64,000 nt of DNA, taken from the NCBI RefSeq assembly GCF_026230105.1, contig NC_079483.1:10719312-10783311 (forward strand), given 5' to 3'. A model generated the notes under the pieces. That model searched no databases, had not been told where the DNA came from, and saw only the letters and a list, made by a program, of their open reading frames with translations. The position numbers and the translations under genes are program-made. Position 1 is the stretch's first letter, and each line of letters starts with the position of its first letter. Positions 11,341 to 23,397 of the stretch are shown piece after piece. This DNA is from Diorhabda sublineata. Its lineage: Eukaryota; Arthropoda; Insecta; Coleoptera; Chrysomelidae.

Positions 11341-11649
11341 GAGTAAATAAATTTTCCATTTATCGAGTAGTCACGAAAGGGGTTGCTCTGGATCATTCAC
11401 AGACCGGAAACACATGTAGAAAAAACTGACAAAGCTACTCAAGATTTTATACGTAGGATAATTTGTAGTTTATATGCGGAGGGTGCAAATTATCCTGAAT
11501 ACAATTATACCAGTTTAGAAGAATTGCGTCAAGTTTTGTCAGCATGTGGTTTTAAACACAAAAAACTGAATAAACGGATGGCAATAACCGCCAAAGATCG
11601 ATCGATAGCGACAAGATTTGCGTCAGTTAAAAGATTACCGAAGTTCTAA
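11341..11649 (+). pseudogene. Transposase helix-turn-helix fragment
   Basis: The frame encodes IHRPETHVEKTDKATQDFIR, then RIICSLYAEG, SLEELRQVLSACGFKHKKLN and a basic tail. This resembles the second HTH of an insect DDE transposase family (DDFxKxAIRRxIxxFY ... LRKILxxxGFxWKK). The DDE domain is absent. Confidence 0.5.
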
Positions 11650-12611
11650 TAGACGAATGGAGTACAAAAAGGGCTCAGTTCATGTCTGGTACCTTGTTTA
11701 AACCAAACGCCCTTACAGGTATATACATTTTACTTTTACAGTTTTATAATTTAATATTCAGTTGTAGCAAGTTAACGAGGTATAATAATGATTTTTTGCC
11801 AAGAACTATACCAATAACTTAACTATTTAGGTACCATTATATAAATGTTGCTCTTAAATAATAATTAGTCAAAATAACGTGCATTATTTATTTATGTATA
11901 TTGTCCCAATGTTACAAAAAAAAATAAAAAGGACCAAATAAATTTGAATAATTTTGTTTGCATTATCCCACTTATTATCTTTGATAAGATTTGAACAAGA
12001 ATAATTCGCATAATAAAAACAATAAATTTATAAAATGAGGTATCTACGCCTATGGTAGATCAAACAAAATTGTCGGCAAGGATTTTTTATATTTCGTAGA
12101 CCATAACCAAAAGAATTACAATTTAAGATAACTTTGAACGCCCCTTGTATACTGTAATTTTCGAAATAACATAGTTTTTTGTTAAAGTTATTTGAAATAA
12201 ATATAATCTTACCCGATTAAAACAATAAATAGAACTTCAGTCGTTGTATAGTTCTCTATACTATTTAATTGTTGGGCTTACTTTCAAACTCAGATAAGGT
12301 CAAGATAGATATTGCTTCCGTTTTACTCACCTTGGTATTAATCTACTGGCGGTACGAAATAATGACCGTAGGAGCATCACATTTTTCTAAATAAACTTGT
12401 TAAAAATAATAGACGTACTAAAGAAAACTTGGATAAAAATAAACTTAAGAAAATTTTACTTTAAACTATAGTTTGTTGAATTAAAACTGTCGATTCATTA
12501 TTTCATTTCATGCTATACAATTCACATGTTGAATAATGGAAATAAAAATATTTACATAACTGTTGCTATTTTTAGAAGGCATGTGTTAAGTAATTTCATA
12601 CACCACATATA
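11650..12611. other. Gene-free stretch
   Basis: AT-rich, with nothing recognisable before the mariner-like element. Confidence 0.4.
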
Positions 12612-13932
12612 CAGGGTGCGGCAGCATAACTTCCTTTTTTAAAAAGTTCGCCATTTAGTCGGTAGATGTCGTAACGGAGTGCTAGTGGTCTCGTTCGAGA
12701 GGGGGGACTATAAAGTTTTGTCCCGGCACAGTTCAGTCGCCATCATGCGTTGGAACAGTGAGGAGCGTGCGTTTGCCGTTGAGGTTTACTTTTCGAGCGG
12801 ATGTTCTGTGATCGCAACCCAGCGCGCCTTTCGGAATCGCTTTAATTTAGCCCCCTTGGCCCCTGTCCCGGACCGGAAATCAATTGTTACGTGGGTCACT
12901 ACGTTCAGACAAACTGCAAGTGTGACAAGACGAAGAACTGGAGTCCCTCGGCCCATTAGATCACCGGAGAACATTGAGTTAGTTAGAACTTCAGTGTTGC
13001 GATCACCACGGCGTTCTGCGCGCAAACATGCGTCTGCCCTTGGACTTTCCGATCGTTCTGTGAGGAGAATACTTCATGATGATCTTCATTTTTATCCATA
13101 CAAGATGGCAATTGTGCAGGAACTTTCTGAACGTGACTTCAATTCTCGGAGGAACGCGTGTGAGGTTTTTCTGGAAGTCGTTCCTGAGGACGCTATTGTT
13201 TTTTTTAGTGATGAAGCCCATTTTCATTTGTGTGGATCCGTAAACAAACAAAACGTGCGCTACTGGGCTGATACCAATCCTCGACAATTGCATCAACGCC
13301 CTTTGCATTTACCTAAAGTCACAGTGTGGTGTGCAATTTACTCACGTGGAATTATTGGTCCCTGGTTCTTTGAGGAAAATGAAGTCACAGTGACAGTGAA
13401 TTCGCACCGGTATGTAAACATGTTACAGGAATTTTTTTTCCCACGGCTAGATGAGTTGGACTTAGGGGACACTTGGTTCCAACAAGACGGAGCAACGGCA
13501 CACACTTCAAGAACATCGATGGCTGTTTTGAGGGAACACTTCCCAGAGCGCCTTATCTCAATTAGGGGCGATTTGGAGTGGCCAGCCCGCTCTCCCGATT
13601 TGACCCCTTGTGATTATTTCCTATGGGGTTTTTTGAAATCCCGTGTGTATGTGAACCGTTCAAGGACCCTACAAGATTTGAAGACGAACATCCAGGAAGA
13701 AATTGCCAACATAACGCCTGCTATGCTGGCAAGAGTCATGACAAACGCCAGAAATCGGTTTACTCAGTGTATGGAGAATGGGGGACGTCACCTAACTGAT
13801 TTGATCTTCAAAACTCAGTAAAACAAAACTTTATGTATGTGCCTGTATTATAAAAAACGAATAAAAATTTTCTGATTCATACGATAAGTTTTATTAACTT
13901 TTGAAAAAAGGAAGTTATGCTGCCGCACCCTG
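12612..13932 (+). mobile_element. Intact mariner-like element, copy 1 (1321 bp)
   Basis: About 37-bp terminal inverted repeats begin CAGGGTGCGGCAGCATAAC and differ at one base between ends. TA flanks both sides (12610-12611 and 13933-13934), the target-site duplication of Tc1/mariner. One intact transposase fills the element. Two more copies of identical length occur in this window. Confidence 0.95.
12745..13821 (+). CDS. Tc1/mariner-superfamily transposase, copy 1
   Basis: The protein has 358 residues starting MRWNSEERAFAVEVYFSSG. The ATG is preceded by 22 in-frame codons that start only at GTG, so this ATG is preferred. Two N-terminal helix-turn-helix regions (the second around LGLSDRSVRRIL) are followed by a DDE/D catalytic fold: FFSDEAHFHLCG (first D), WFQQDGATAH (second D) and ARSPDLTPCDYFLWG (third D). 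There are 36 residues between the second and third aspartates, unlike the DD34D of classical mariner. This copy has L in PLHLPKV where the other two have S. All catalytic residues are present, so it may be active. It would cut and paste the 1321-bp element. Confidence 0.93.
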   Translation: MRWNSEERAFAVEVYFSSGCSVIATQRAFRNRFNLAPLAPVPDRKSIVTWVTTFRQTASVTRRRTGVPRPIRSPENIELVRTSVLRSPRRSARKHASALGLSDRSVRRILHDDLHFYPYKMAIVQELSERDFNSRRNACEVFLEVVPEDAIVFFSDEAHFHLCGSVNKQNVRYWADTNPRQLHQRPLHLPKVTVWCAIYSRGIIGPWFFEENEVTVTVNSHRYVNMLQEFFFPRLDELDLGDTWFQQDGATAHTSRTSMAVLREHFPERLISIRGDLEWPARSPDLTPCDYFLWGFLKSRVYVNRSRTLQDLKTNIQEEIANITPAMLARVMTNARNRFTQCMENGGRHLTDLIFKTQ

Positions 13933-14155
13933 TACTTTATTTTGTTTTTTTTTTTTTTCTATTGAAACGTTTATTTTTTACAGGTTCTTTCGAATATAAT
14001 TTCATAAATCCTCATGTACGAGGTGTTAGTGTTTTTCCTCCAATGTTTACAATACAATCAAAATTACCGATACTGATTAAATAATTTCACGAGGTTCACA
14101 ATTAAATAATGAGTAATGTTGTGGAAATTATTTATTAAAAAATACTATTTTGGTA

Positions 14156-15270
14156 CTCACTAACTATCGTCCTATTCCATTATTACCAATTCTATCGAAG
14201 AAGATTGATCGACTAATAAAAAGCCGTCTATTACCCTTTCTTTTAAACATAAAATCCTGAAAGCTCAACAATTTGATTTCCTACCTAATAAATGCAGTAA
14301 TGATGCTACGTTTTCTGTTCTCACCTCACTTAACAATAAATTTTATACGGCTTCAGTTTTTTGTGATTATGCTAATGCCTTCGATTGTGTTCATCACGAA
14401 GTTCCGATTTAGAAACTGGAATATTACGGCATCAGAGGTGTTTTCCTAAAAATGGTTTATATCTTATAATTGGTAAGGACCAAGTCCAAAATTTCAAATA
14501 AATCGCCAGCTAGTAGTGGAGTACCTCAGAGTTCAATTCTTCTGTTGCTATTCATTAATGATATCACAGACTCACGAATTAATGGTAAATTCAGTTTATT
14601 CGCAGATGACACCAGTGTAACCTAGAGTGGTGCAGATAAACAAACTTTACATTCTACTTCAGGCAAAGATCTCATCTCTATTAAGTCCTGGTCTGACGCG
14701 AATGGTCTCTGTTTAAACACTAAGAAAACTTTTATCCTATAAAGGAGCTTTACCAGCTCCAAAGCTCAACAGTGACTTAATACGAGTTTCTAGTTTCTTG
14801 ATCTACATATTGACGGTGCCCTTCAATGGTCTATACATGTAGAAAGCTTATCTTCTGCTTGTTTTGCGATTAAATATGTGTCTGAACAGCTCGATTCTGG
14901 TACTGCTTTAACAACTTACTACTCGTTGTTCGAATCCTCGGTACGGCTTTCCTTTCTGGGAGTCTTGTAGATTGCACCTCTTCGAATCTATCATTGAATT
15001 CACACACAATACGAATTCTATTTTAAAACAATACAAAATTCTAACTCTCTCTTTTCTTTTCAGAATCCGTTTGTTTGTTTAGCAAATACTTTCGCAACTC
15101 TACTGAGAGACTCAACATTTACTTAACTATACCCACTTCTGATCTGGTAAAAAATTTCATCATCTTCAGCTACCTTCGGAATTAAAAATGACAAAAACAT
15201 TTAATAAGTTCCGAAGATTGACAAAGACATTCCTTTTTGAAAGAACTTATTCTTCTGTGGTAGAATGGCA
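14156..15270 (+). pseudogene. Jockey/CR1-type reverse transcriptase relic
   Basis: Broken frames hold NYRPIPLLPILSKK, NAFDCVHHEV, SSGVPQSSILLLLLFINDI and LFADDTSV. These are the RT palm blocks, with ADD as the catalytic pair, followed by a decayed C-terminal tail. Many stops and frameshifts. Confidence 0.8.
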
Positions 15271-15290
15271 TAATTCAATTCAATTTATCA

Positions 15291-15336
15291 TTGTCTGATG
15301 CGCGTTTCGATAACCAAGTTATCGTCTTCAGAGACT
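15291..15336 (-). ncRNA. Hammerhead motif, copy D (AUC variant)
   Basis: Minus strand: AGTCT, CTGAAGA, perfect 7-bp stem II CGATAAC-TTG-GTTATCG, AAAC, GCGC, ATC, AGACA. The triplet is AUC rather than GUC. AUC can be cleaved, but the C-G pair that supports the tiny stem III is lost. Stem I is intact. Confidence 0.6.
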
Positions 15337-15339
15337 AAA

Positions 15340-15780
15340 GCGTCAGAGAGTGTATTTGTTAGTTTTGGTGTAGTAGTGGTGTGAAAAGTATGTTCAGTAT
15401 GAATATCTCCAGCAATTGTTTCATGCGTTATAGCAGTTTTGGAGTCATTTGATTCCAGTATTCGGCAATATTTGTATATCATCAGTCGATACAAAATAAA
15501 ATCCTTTTACAACGTTTTTGATTTTGAGGAATAAAAATAAATCGCAGGAGGGTAGCAGGGTGCATTATCGTCAAGCTGCACCCAATTGTTCATGACCTTC
15601 GCGATGGTATACTTTATTCAAGGTCTGTCTAGTTGAAACAAACCCCTTGTAGACCACCCCACGACTATTAAAATAGCAGATCATTGAAATTGTCACTTTC
15701 GACTTACTCATTCCAGTTTATTTTCATGTTGGTCTTTTTGGTGATAGCCACTATTGATTGATTGATATTATTTCGGGGGC
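15340..15780 (-). pseudogene. Mariner transposase fragment
   Basis: Read on the minus strand this gives VVYKGFVSTRQTLNKVYHRE, then in another frame QLDDNAPCYPP and FLFLKIKNVVKG. These match the classical mariner order VxxEFVxxGQTVNxxYY, HDNAPxH, FLFPKLKxxLKG. Heavily frameshifted. Confidence 0.55.
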
Positions 15781-17394
15781 GTACTACTAACTAACTTTTC
15801 CAAAGGTCCAAAAAAGTATTGAAATGAGTCACAGAAATTTCAGTTTCAGTAATAAAATTTTGTCAATACTAAAATTCTTATGTTATTTGTAAATATAATT
15901 CAAAAAATCGATTATTTATGCATAAATAACCTTTTTCAAAAGTTTATTCTTGTTTATACATCGTTAGTACTGACATTTGGCGCAAATATCAAAGATGATT
16001 AATGATGTGACAAGTTCAATTTCTTAAAGATTAGAAAGGAATTCAACCGGAACTTGCTTTTACACATAGTATGAATAAATACATTGTTTTTCATGTAATG
16101 ATATCGTTACTAACTCGTCCAGGACGTGGCCCATGAAGCCCGCCTTGTCCGGTTATAATAAATATTTAAAATTTTGCGAAAGCGGAATTCGTTTGATGTT
16201 TGTTTCTACATATGTTTTTATCATAACGACGATTTGCTTAAATTGTTTTTTCAACTAATTTTATTTGTTGTTTGTTTATTTTCTAGAATTTTTGATAAAT
16301 TCGTTTTGGGTATATAAACGAGTTTGTTTAGCGGAGTTAGTTAGTTTATAATTAAAAGTCATAATGAACGGAACGACATAAAAAAATTTAAACAAATTAT
16401 ATAAGTTAGTAAAGTTTTCCTGGTAAGTTAATAATTAACTTTATGTCTAGTGTAAGTATTTAAATAAATTAAATAAGTGAGTGAAAGTGTTTATGAATTC
16501 AAGTCCTAATCGACTTTATAGTGTGGATCCAACCTCCTCCTTAACCTTTAATTCTTTTAATTATGTAGTTTTTTTAGTAAAATCAAAATCGAGTTTATTT
16601 TGTTTTCCATTAATTCTCCAAGTCTTTTTATATGACGTTTTTGCATTTTTTTCAAAAATTAACATCGTACTTATTTTGAATTTGATGCCTTACTTTATCA
16701 TAACTCAAAAATTCATTCGTTCGTATTCGAGACTCCTACTAAAGTATAAGGCCTTTATAACATATTTTTTTAGGTTGTATAAACTTACCTTGGTAAAATG
16801 TTGAGTCTACTAAACCGCCTAACTACCCGAATCATATTTCTAGTAGCCATCCTCGAAAACCACTTCACTATTACTTTCAGTTCGTCAATTAAACTTGAAG
16901 GTTCTTATTTCACAGTTTTGATATTCACTAAAACACAATTCTCGGAAGTTGTATATACGGACGTTTGTTCCTTTCGTTGTCATTACAGTGAGCTGAATAA
17001 AGTTTACGGAAAATTAATAATCAAGAATATGAATAATTGTTAGAAATTGTTATAGATAAGATTGTAGATTGAAAAACACGTCGAGTTTGATATTTAAAAT
17101 ACAACTGAAAAGTGCGCAATTTCTACTTGCTTACCTTGTTCAATTCTAATGATTTAATTTTAGACTGCAAATTACGTATCACTCAGTCTGTTTTGGAACA
17201 TATATCAACAGTCATTCTGTTTTGTTTATGTCAAATGTAATAAATAATAAATTAAGAAAACACATATTTTTTTAAAATCCTTATTTTCATTTATTAAGAG
17301 TACGAAGGTTAATTACGATGTATCAATAATTATTATCAACATAATCAATATTATTTTTAGAACAAGTCTATTGTTGTTGCCGTATATATACGCT
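15781..17394. other. Gene-free stretch, possible solo LTR
   Basis: No gene recognised. Around 16308 a GTATATAAACGAG box followed by a short leader resembles the promoter part of an insect LTR, but no paired LTR or internal domain is visible. The ORFs at 16481-17043 are hydrophobic AT-rich frames without family resemblance. Confidence 0.25.
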
Positions 17395-18028
17395 GAGATC
17401 AGTTTTAAAAGAACTGAACTTCTCCTTAACATTCTATTATGCCCTTATTGAGTCGCATCTCCGATATGCCCTTCCCTTTGAGGTACGTGTGATGCGATTC
17501 AATTTAAGCGATTCTTCAAACTACAAAAGGGAGCTGTTAGATATTTACTCGAACTAAACAGCAGGGCTCACTGCAGAAACTTCTCTAAAAGATTAAAAAT
17601 TCTGACTCTTCCTTCCTTATTCATCTTTGAATCCATTTGCCTAAGCACGCCTCGAAAAGGTTCTACGGCTATCCACTCAGAAACGCGAAGCACGACATTC
17701 ATCTACCTGTTCATAATTAGTTAAGGGCTCAATACTTTACAATGCAAAAAATGCACAATCACTTGCCACTTGAAATCAAATCGATATCATCTTTACCCGC
17801 ATTCCGCAATAATTTGAGTGTATATTTACCGAAAAGAGCCTTCTACTCTGTAAACGAATTCTATTCTAATAATAATATTTAATTCCGGACATGCTGCATA
17901 ATGGTTTAATTCGATTTATGAAACTGTATACTGAAATTTTATTTTATTTAGTTATTTTTATGTTCTTACAAGCTTTTGTCTACAATTTTTTGATAATAAA
18001 GCATTTCTCTCTCTCTCTCTCTCTCTCT
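17395..18028 (+). pseudogene. 3' end of a jockey/CR1-type LINE
   Basis: LRSVLKELNFSLTFYYALIE, SHLRYALPFEV, then in another frame HLPLEIKSISSLPAFRNNLS match the C-terminus of jockey/CR1 RTs. The 3' UTR ends with TTGATAATAAAGCATT and a (TC)n tract at about 18005-18028, as in many LINE tails. Confidence 0.75.
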
Positions 18029-19539
18029 ACTTTTTGGGTGGTAAGTCCAAAGGTAAACGGGATTTTGAAGGACAATTATTCAGCAATTAATACATTTAAC
18101 TGGCAATTGCCATCAAAAGTGGTTTCTATTTGTTATACAAAGCCGAAATAATTTTGTTTAATAAATAAAAAATGTAATTTTAATGATTTTTCAAATATTT
18201 TTTACTGGATTATTTCGTCAAACAGAAGCCACATTTTTCAAAACGCGTTTTTTTTTAGTTTACTCATTTTTTTTTTCTGATCAATGTCTTTGCGATTGAC
18301 GTAAAAATATCAATCTAATCCCAAGAACCTGCTCATTCAAAATATGCATCTAATAACGTGCGATAATAATAATAAAAACTTCCAGCTTCGTATGGTGGAT
18401 TTTTTAACTAATCTTGGAACAACTTTTATATATACAGGCATCTCCATACAGCAGCCACTAACCGAACTACTACGAAGTTAGATAATAGTTTTTTACTCAG
18501 AAAAAGGTGGAAATAATTTTAAATTGTAGACTAAATTGATGATAAATTACTATGAGAAAATAATTTTGAAAAATATCATCATTAGGACCTTATAAATACA
18601 GCTGCCTCACACTGTATAATTTAGAAGGAAAATATGAACTCGTTGCGTAAAGTGATAATAACAAAGATCACTTTTGGTATATATTAGGGAAATTCTGAAT
18701 GGAGAAAATAAGAAAAAATAGGACAAAAAGAAATATTCTGGAACCAGCGACAAGTTTACAAAACTGTTTATATGGGCAGATAAAAAAAAACTTCCATTTG
18801 GGTTAAAAGGTATATATTATATATATTGTACTTAAATCGTATTATTTGAGAAAAAATTCTAATTTAATAAGTTCACACAAAAGGTCATCTAAATATAAAA
18901 AATGATACACTACCTTGCCAAATATATGAGCAGCTGTTTGGGTGGAACGAAATTCCCGGAAACTTCATCATAATATCCAAACTTTTGATTTTTTCTAATA
19001 TTTTTTCTCCTAGATTTCGACGTTGTATTTATATTTATTTCAGATAACGCTTCAGCTAAATCCATTTTTTCACGAAAATTATTTAAAGTTATAACCAAAT
19101 CCTCACAACTTACACCAGCCATGATTATATCGAAGTTTTATAAAAAAATATTAAAAATTAATTGACACTCGATAATAATCAGAGTTTTTTCAAGCTTCGC
19201 AATCTTTGAAAACTCGTATTCACTGAACTAAAATTATTTTCTCACACTACAAGTAATTTATTGTTATGCTAATAAACCGTCAATAGCCTAAAATCTCGTC
19301 AAGTATTTGAAATGCAATCGTGAAAAGTTTCGACTTAAACTGGAGTCAACGAAGTCTATCAAAATCTTTTTATGATAAATTCAATTCATTTATATTGTAG
19401 AAGCCAGGTCCGGACATACTTCTTATAATAATAGAAATGATTTTCCCCTCTTCTATTAGTGAATGTATCATTCTCGCTTTAGAATATCCCAATATTTCAA
19501 ACCAGGAAACTAATAGTTATACCTGGGTTAGTAGTGAGT
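18029..19539. other. Mostly gene-free stretch
   Basis: Only the small minus-strand candidate exon at 18914-19122 stands out. Confidence 0.35.
18914..19122 (-). CDS. Candidate hypothetical exon
   Basis: ATG at 19122 (context AATCATGG) opens MAGVSCEDLVITLNNFREKM and continues through a lysine/arginine-rich stretch to FVPPKQLLIYLA, with a GTAGTG donor at 18908-18913. The composition is protein-like, unlike the surrounding DNA, but no family is recognised and no partner exon was found. Confidence 0.3.
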
Positions 19540-20750
19540 AGTAAAACATATGAATTGCTATTTCAAAATTGGTTTAAGTAAACATCCAATTTGGAAACTC
19601 TTTTCCCTATCACATAAAAGAGGTATCTTTCCTGAAGTTTGGAAACTTGTTGAGGTTCAACTCATACCAAACAATGGAAAAAACACTTTTGCCAATAATT
19701 ACCATCCGATTGCTTTAGTCCTAGCCATCGCCAAGGTCATGGAGAAAGTTATAAACCAGCAAATCTTGAGTGGCCATCAATACGGCTTCCGTAAACATAG
19801 ATCTCCTGGTCTATGTCACCAACGTATGGACTGAAGCTATAGAAAAATATGGAAAATCCCGAGCAATCGTACTGGAAATAATGAAGGCTTTTGACAGGGC
19901 TTGGTATGCCAACCCTTCTAAATTCTAAGATTCTACAATTTCTTGTCCTCTCTAATCTACTGGCTTAGTAGCTTTCTCAAAGACCGTTCACTCCAGGTTG
20001 CTATCGATGTTCACACCTCAGAAAGGCTTTAGATCAAAACTGGCGTTCCCCAGGGGTTTATCTCAATCTGTAATCACCACCATCAATACCAATCTTAAAA
20101 ACATTCTGGAGTAAGATGGAAGTAATCTGATTGAGCTTAATACTGCAATAATGCAGGCTGCTATTTTTACAAAGAAGGATGGCACTGCGACTCAGAATTT
20201 GGTTCTGTCTAGATAAAATATCACCGCGAATTCGTTTGCTGGGTGCTAATTTGAGAGCAATATGTCCTGGTTCTAGTCACGGTACCGAATTAGCTAAGAC
20301 AGCTCACAAAACCTTGTGGCCGTCTTTAGGATCAAAAAGCTTCATATCTCGAAACAACTTCCAGCCCTTCAAAAAGCCCAGATTTGCCCATCTTTGGAGT
20401 ATTGCTCGTACATTTGGAGCTAGCCTTTCAAGCATACCCTGAAGATGCTTGATTCAATACAAAAAAGAGCAATTGGACAGTTTAAAGCAGAGAAAAAAGG
20501 TTTGAATCTCTTTGATTCTCTTTGACTGATACTACCATGGCAGTAGATGATAATCCCACCTAGAGCAGTTTTTGTAAGATCTACTCGACAGGCAGACGTG
20601 GCTCATGAATACTCTGTTCGCCTACAGATGCCCAGAACGTCAATTTATCGGGATTATTTTCTTTTGAGAAGTACAAGCCTGGAAATTCAATTATCAAGGC
20701 ATGTCGTTTCCGAACACTACAACTTACAGTATTGTTTGGTTGTAACGTGA
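19540..20750 (+). pseudogene. Jockey-type LINE reverse transcriptase relic
   Basis: HKRGIFPEVWKLVEVQLIPN, NNYHPIALVLAIAKVMEKVI, HQYGFRKHRS, then FDRAW, KAQ/PRFAHLWSIA-type and IQKKSNWTV-type pieces follow the RT order in several frames. The tail PRAVFVRSTRQADVAHEYSV matches the conserved C-terminal region of these elements. Frameshifts are frequent and the ADD motif is lost. Confidence 0.78.
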
Positions 20751-23397
20751 AGTTGTTGATGAAATTCCATCAGAAGCAACTGTGTTTCGCTAGTATACCG
20801 CTTTTAAAGAAACATGGCAAGTGCTAGTAGAACCCTGTTCCTCAATTGGAATCATTAAGAGAGTGAATCGTATGAAAAATATTGAGGATGCACATATCAA
20901 AAGATGATTGGCTTTAAGCTTTCAAGTTTTGCATTCTTCTTCTTCTTACAAAAACGAATTTTCTTTAAAAGGCTTGTAATTTTGATGTATCTTTAAATAT
21001 ATCATCGAATTACGGACCTTAATATTCAAAAATTATACCAGGAAAGAATATCTATTTTAACAATCTGTTGTGTACCAAATTAATTATTTATTTGTCGTTA
21101 GTTTAAGATAAATTGTTTACTAATACAAAATATCAACTTTTCTCATTCTTTATCAGCCAGAAACTGATACTTTTAATTCATATATTAGACATATTTGCTA
21201 CGATTTGACCTAACTAATTAATTCATTCTTTATTGCATGTATTTTTGAGTTTCGAAAAAAAAGTTTCACGTTCACAGTTTATTTTTATTATAAATAACAA
21301 AATATTAGAATAAAATAACAAATAACTAAAAGCTGGACTCGCACATTTACTATTCCTTATATCCGGATACCTTTCTCTCTTTAATACCGACCTGGCATAA
21401 CGCACCCAGCAGTTCCCCCACTGGTTACGTCTCGTTCTGTGAGCTGTAAAAACTTATCTAACAATAACCAGATATAACAGTTACACCTCTTGTAAGTCAC
21501 AGCAAAAATTAGGGTACCACTAAACACTTAATCTACATAGCTCGACCTACGCCCTTCTTTACGAGGTGGAAGGCGGTTACTCTACATACCTGCAAATTAT
21601 TTTGAGTTTTTTATCGTTCAAACTACAGGGAATTTTACTATGAGTGCGGTTTGATCGTGACTCTACTGTTAAAACGAATATTTTATCTCTTTTAAATCCT
21701 ATACACTTAAGGCCGGATTATCATTTACAATTTACCTGTGAGATGATTCTCAACTATCAGTGATTATTTCAAATTAGGTTTATCAACAAGAAGATAACTT
21801 TTACCAGTTGGTTAAATTGTAAGAGTTAGTTTCAACCAGTGGCAGAGGTAGGCGTCGGCGACGTCAGCGACCTTCGACGGCCTCGCGCCTGAGGGAGCCT
21901 CAAAAAAAACTTGACCTAGCCTAGGTTTTTCATAAGAAAAACACACTCGATAAACGTTGTGTTTGAACTAATAGCTCTGTGGAAAACAAACAACGCCATT
22001 CTAGTCGTTTACTTTTTTCTGTCTCTTCCCATACAAATGACAGTGTTAACGTACAAACATTCAATGCATTTTCCTAAATAATTTGGAAGACCAAATGTTT
22101 AGATAACAATTATAGTCCAGTCAAATTAGTCCTTAAAATAAAAGTAAGGTTACAAAAATTCCTATAGAGCTAAAAATTGGTATGAATGCTCAGAATACTA
22201 TTATAAATGAATTGTGAAAAGTCCCCATCAATCCCGCTTGGGGAAAAAATTTTATTGATGGTGAAAGTTTGCAAAAATAGGTTTTTCGCGATTTTCAGCT
22301 AAACGGTGAGTTTTACGGCAAAAATCGTTTAGACAAAAATTGTAGATCATCCGATTCTCTACAAAAAATGTATCAACACTTTTTTCATAAGTATTACCAT
22401 TTCCGTGATATCGCAGTTGAAAGAATTGAAAAAAATATTTTATTCGTAATATGCACCCATTTCCTCACCACTTATGAGGTAGTGTGCTTGGCGCTTTTTT
22501 TAAGATGAATGATGAAAGTTGTGTAAATTATGTAATATATGAATAAAAAAATAATTTGGAAAAATTATTCTGTTTTTTTATCCTGATTTTTCTGTAATAA
22601 TAATTTTATCACAATACTCCAACTTCAATCGCATTTTAATGGTTATCCGGGTCGGTCGTTCGAAACCGATTTTATGCAAATTTAAATTCAAAAAAATAAG
22701 TAATTTGAGAATGAAACATCTCTGAATAATGCAAACCACAAACAAAGAATAAACACCACTTTATTGTTAGTCAAAATCCCAATTTTTGTTTTTTTGCCTT
22801 TTTTACAGTTATTTTAATACAAAATCAATAATAAATTTGAAACTGTTACCAATCATTTGTGTTCTAATTTTTGCCTTTCTAATAATTAGCACCCTCTATC
22901 AATGTCCAAAAAACGATTAAAACTAAGATAGAAATCTGTAAAATCATAGCAAATCATTCTTATGAAGTCCCGAATTGAGATCCATTGTTATTTTTGTGCC
23001 CTTATATGAAAATAAAATATTGTGGTACTGATTGAAGATCTATATTACCCAGTTATTCATATCAAACTTCATCATAATAAAACGTGTGTTGTAGAGCCTG
23101 GTTATTAAAGGTAAGCTAGTTTTTTTTATTTTTATGATTTTCACATTATAGCCGCTTTGATAGTCTGTTAAGACTGTAATCCAGAAGTAAATTGAAACAA
23201 AACTTTTTTAAATTTATTCATATGTCAAGCTTGGAACTAAAACTCTCTGGAGCCGTTTACAGAAAAAGAAAACTGTCTAAAGAAACTGAAAAAGAGAAGA
23301 ATAGAATATTTTTTAGTTGTGCTGGTTATCATCTAATGCATACTGGGGCAAAAAGGTCCTATACCTGGTAATAAATCAAGAACTCTACATATAAATA
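20751..23397. other. Gene-free stretch
   Basis: No coding signal. A GC-richer patch at 21838-21900 starts CCAGTGGCAGAGGTAGGCG, which resembles a hAT terminal repeat, but I found no matching right end. Confidence 0.35.

Noticed and set aside
12679..12744. 22-codon N-terminal extension of the transposases (also at 23509-24651 and 39600-40742)
   Set aside because: It begins at GTG, not ATG. The first ATG (MRWNSEE) is a better eukaryotic start.
12786..13308. Minus-strand ORFs inside the mariner-like copies
   Set aside because: They are shadows of the transposase frame and recur unchanged in all three copies.
16481..17043. Two hydrophobic plus-strand ORFs
   Set aside because: The composition follows the AT-rich background. 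No domain, signal or conserved motif was seen.
22640..22680. tRNA-like B-box (CGTTCGAAACC)
   Set aside because: No A-box or foldable cloverleaf is found upstream.
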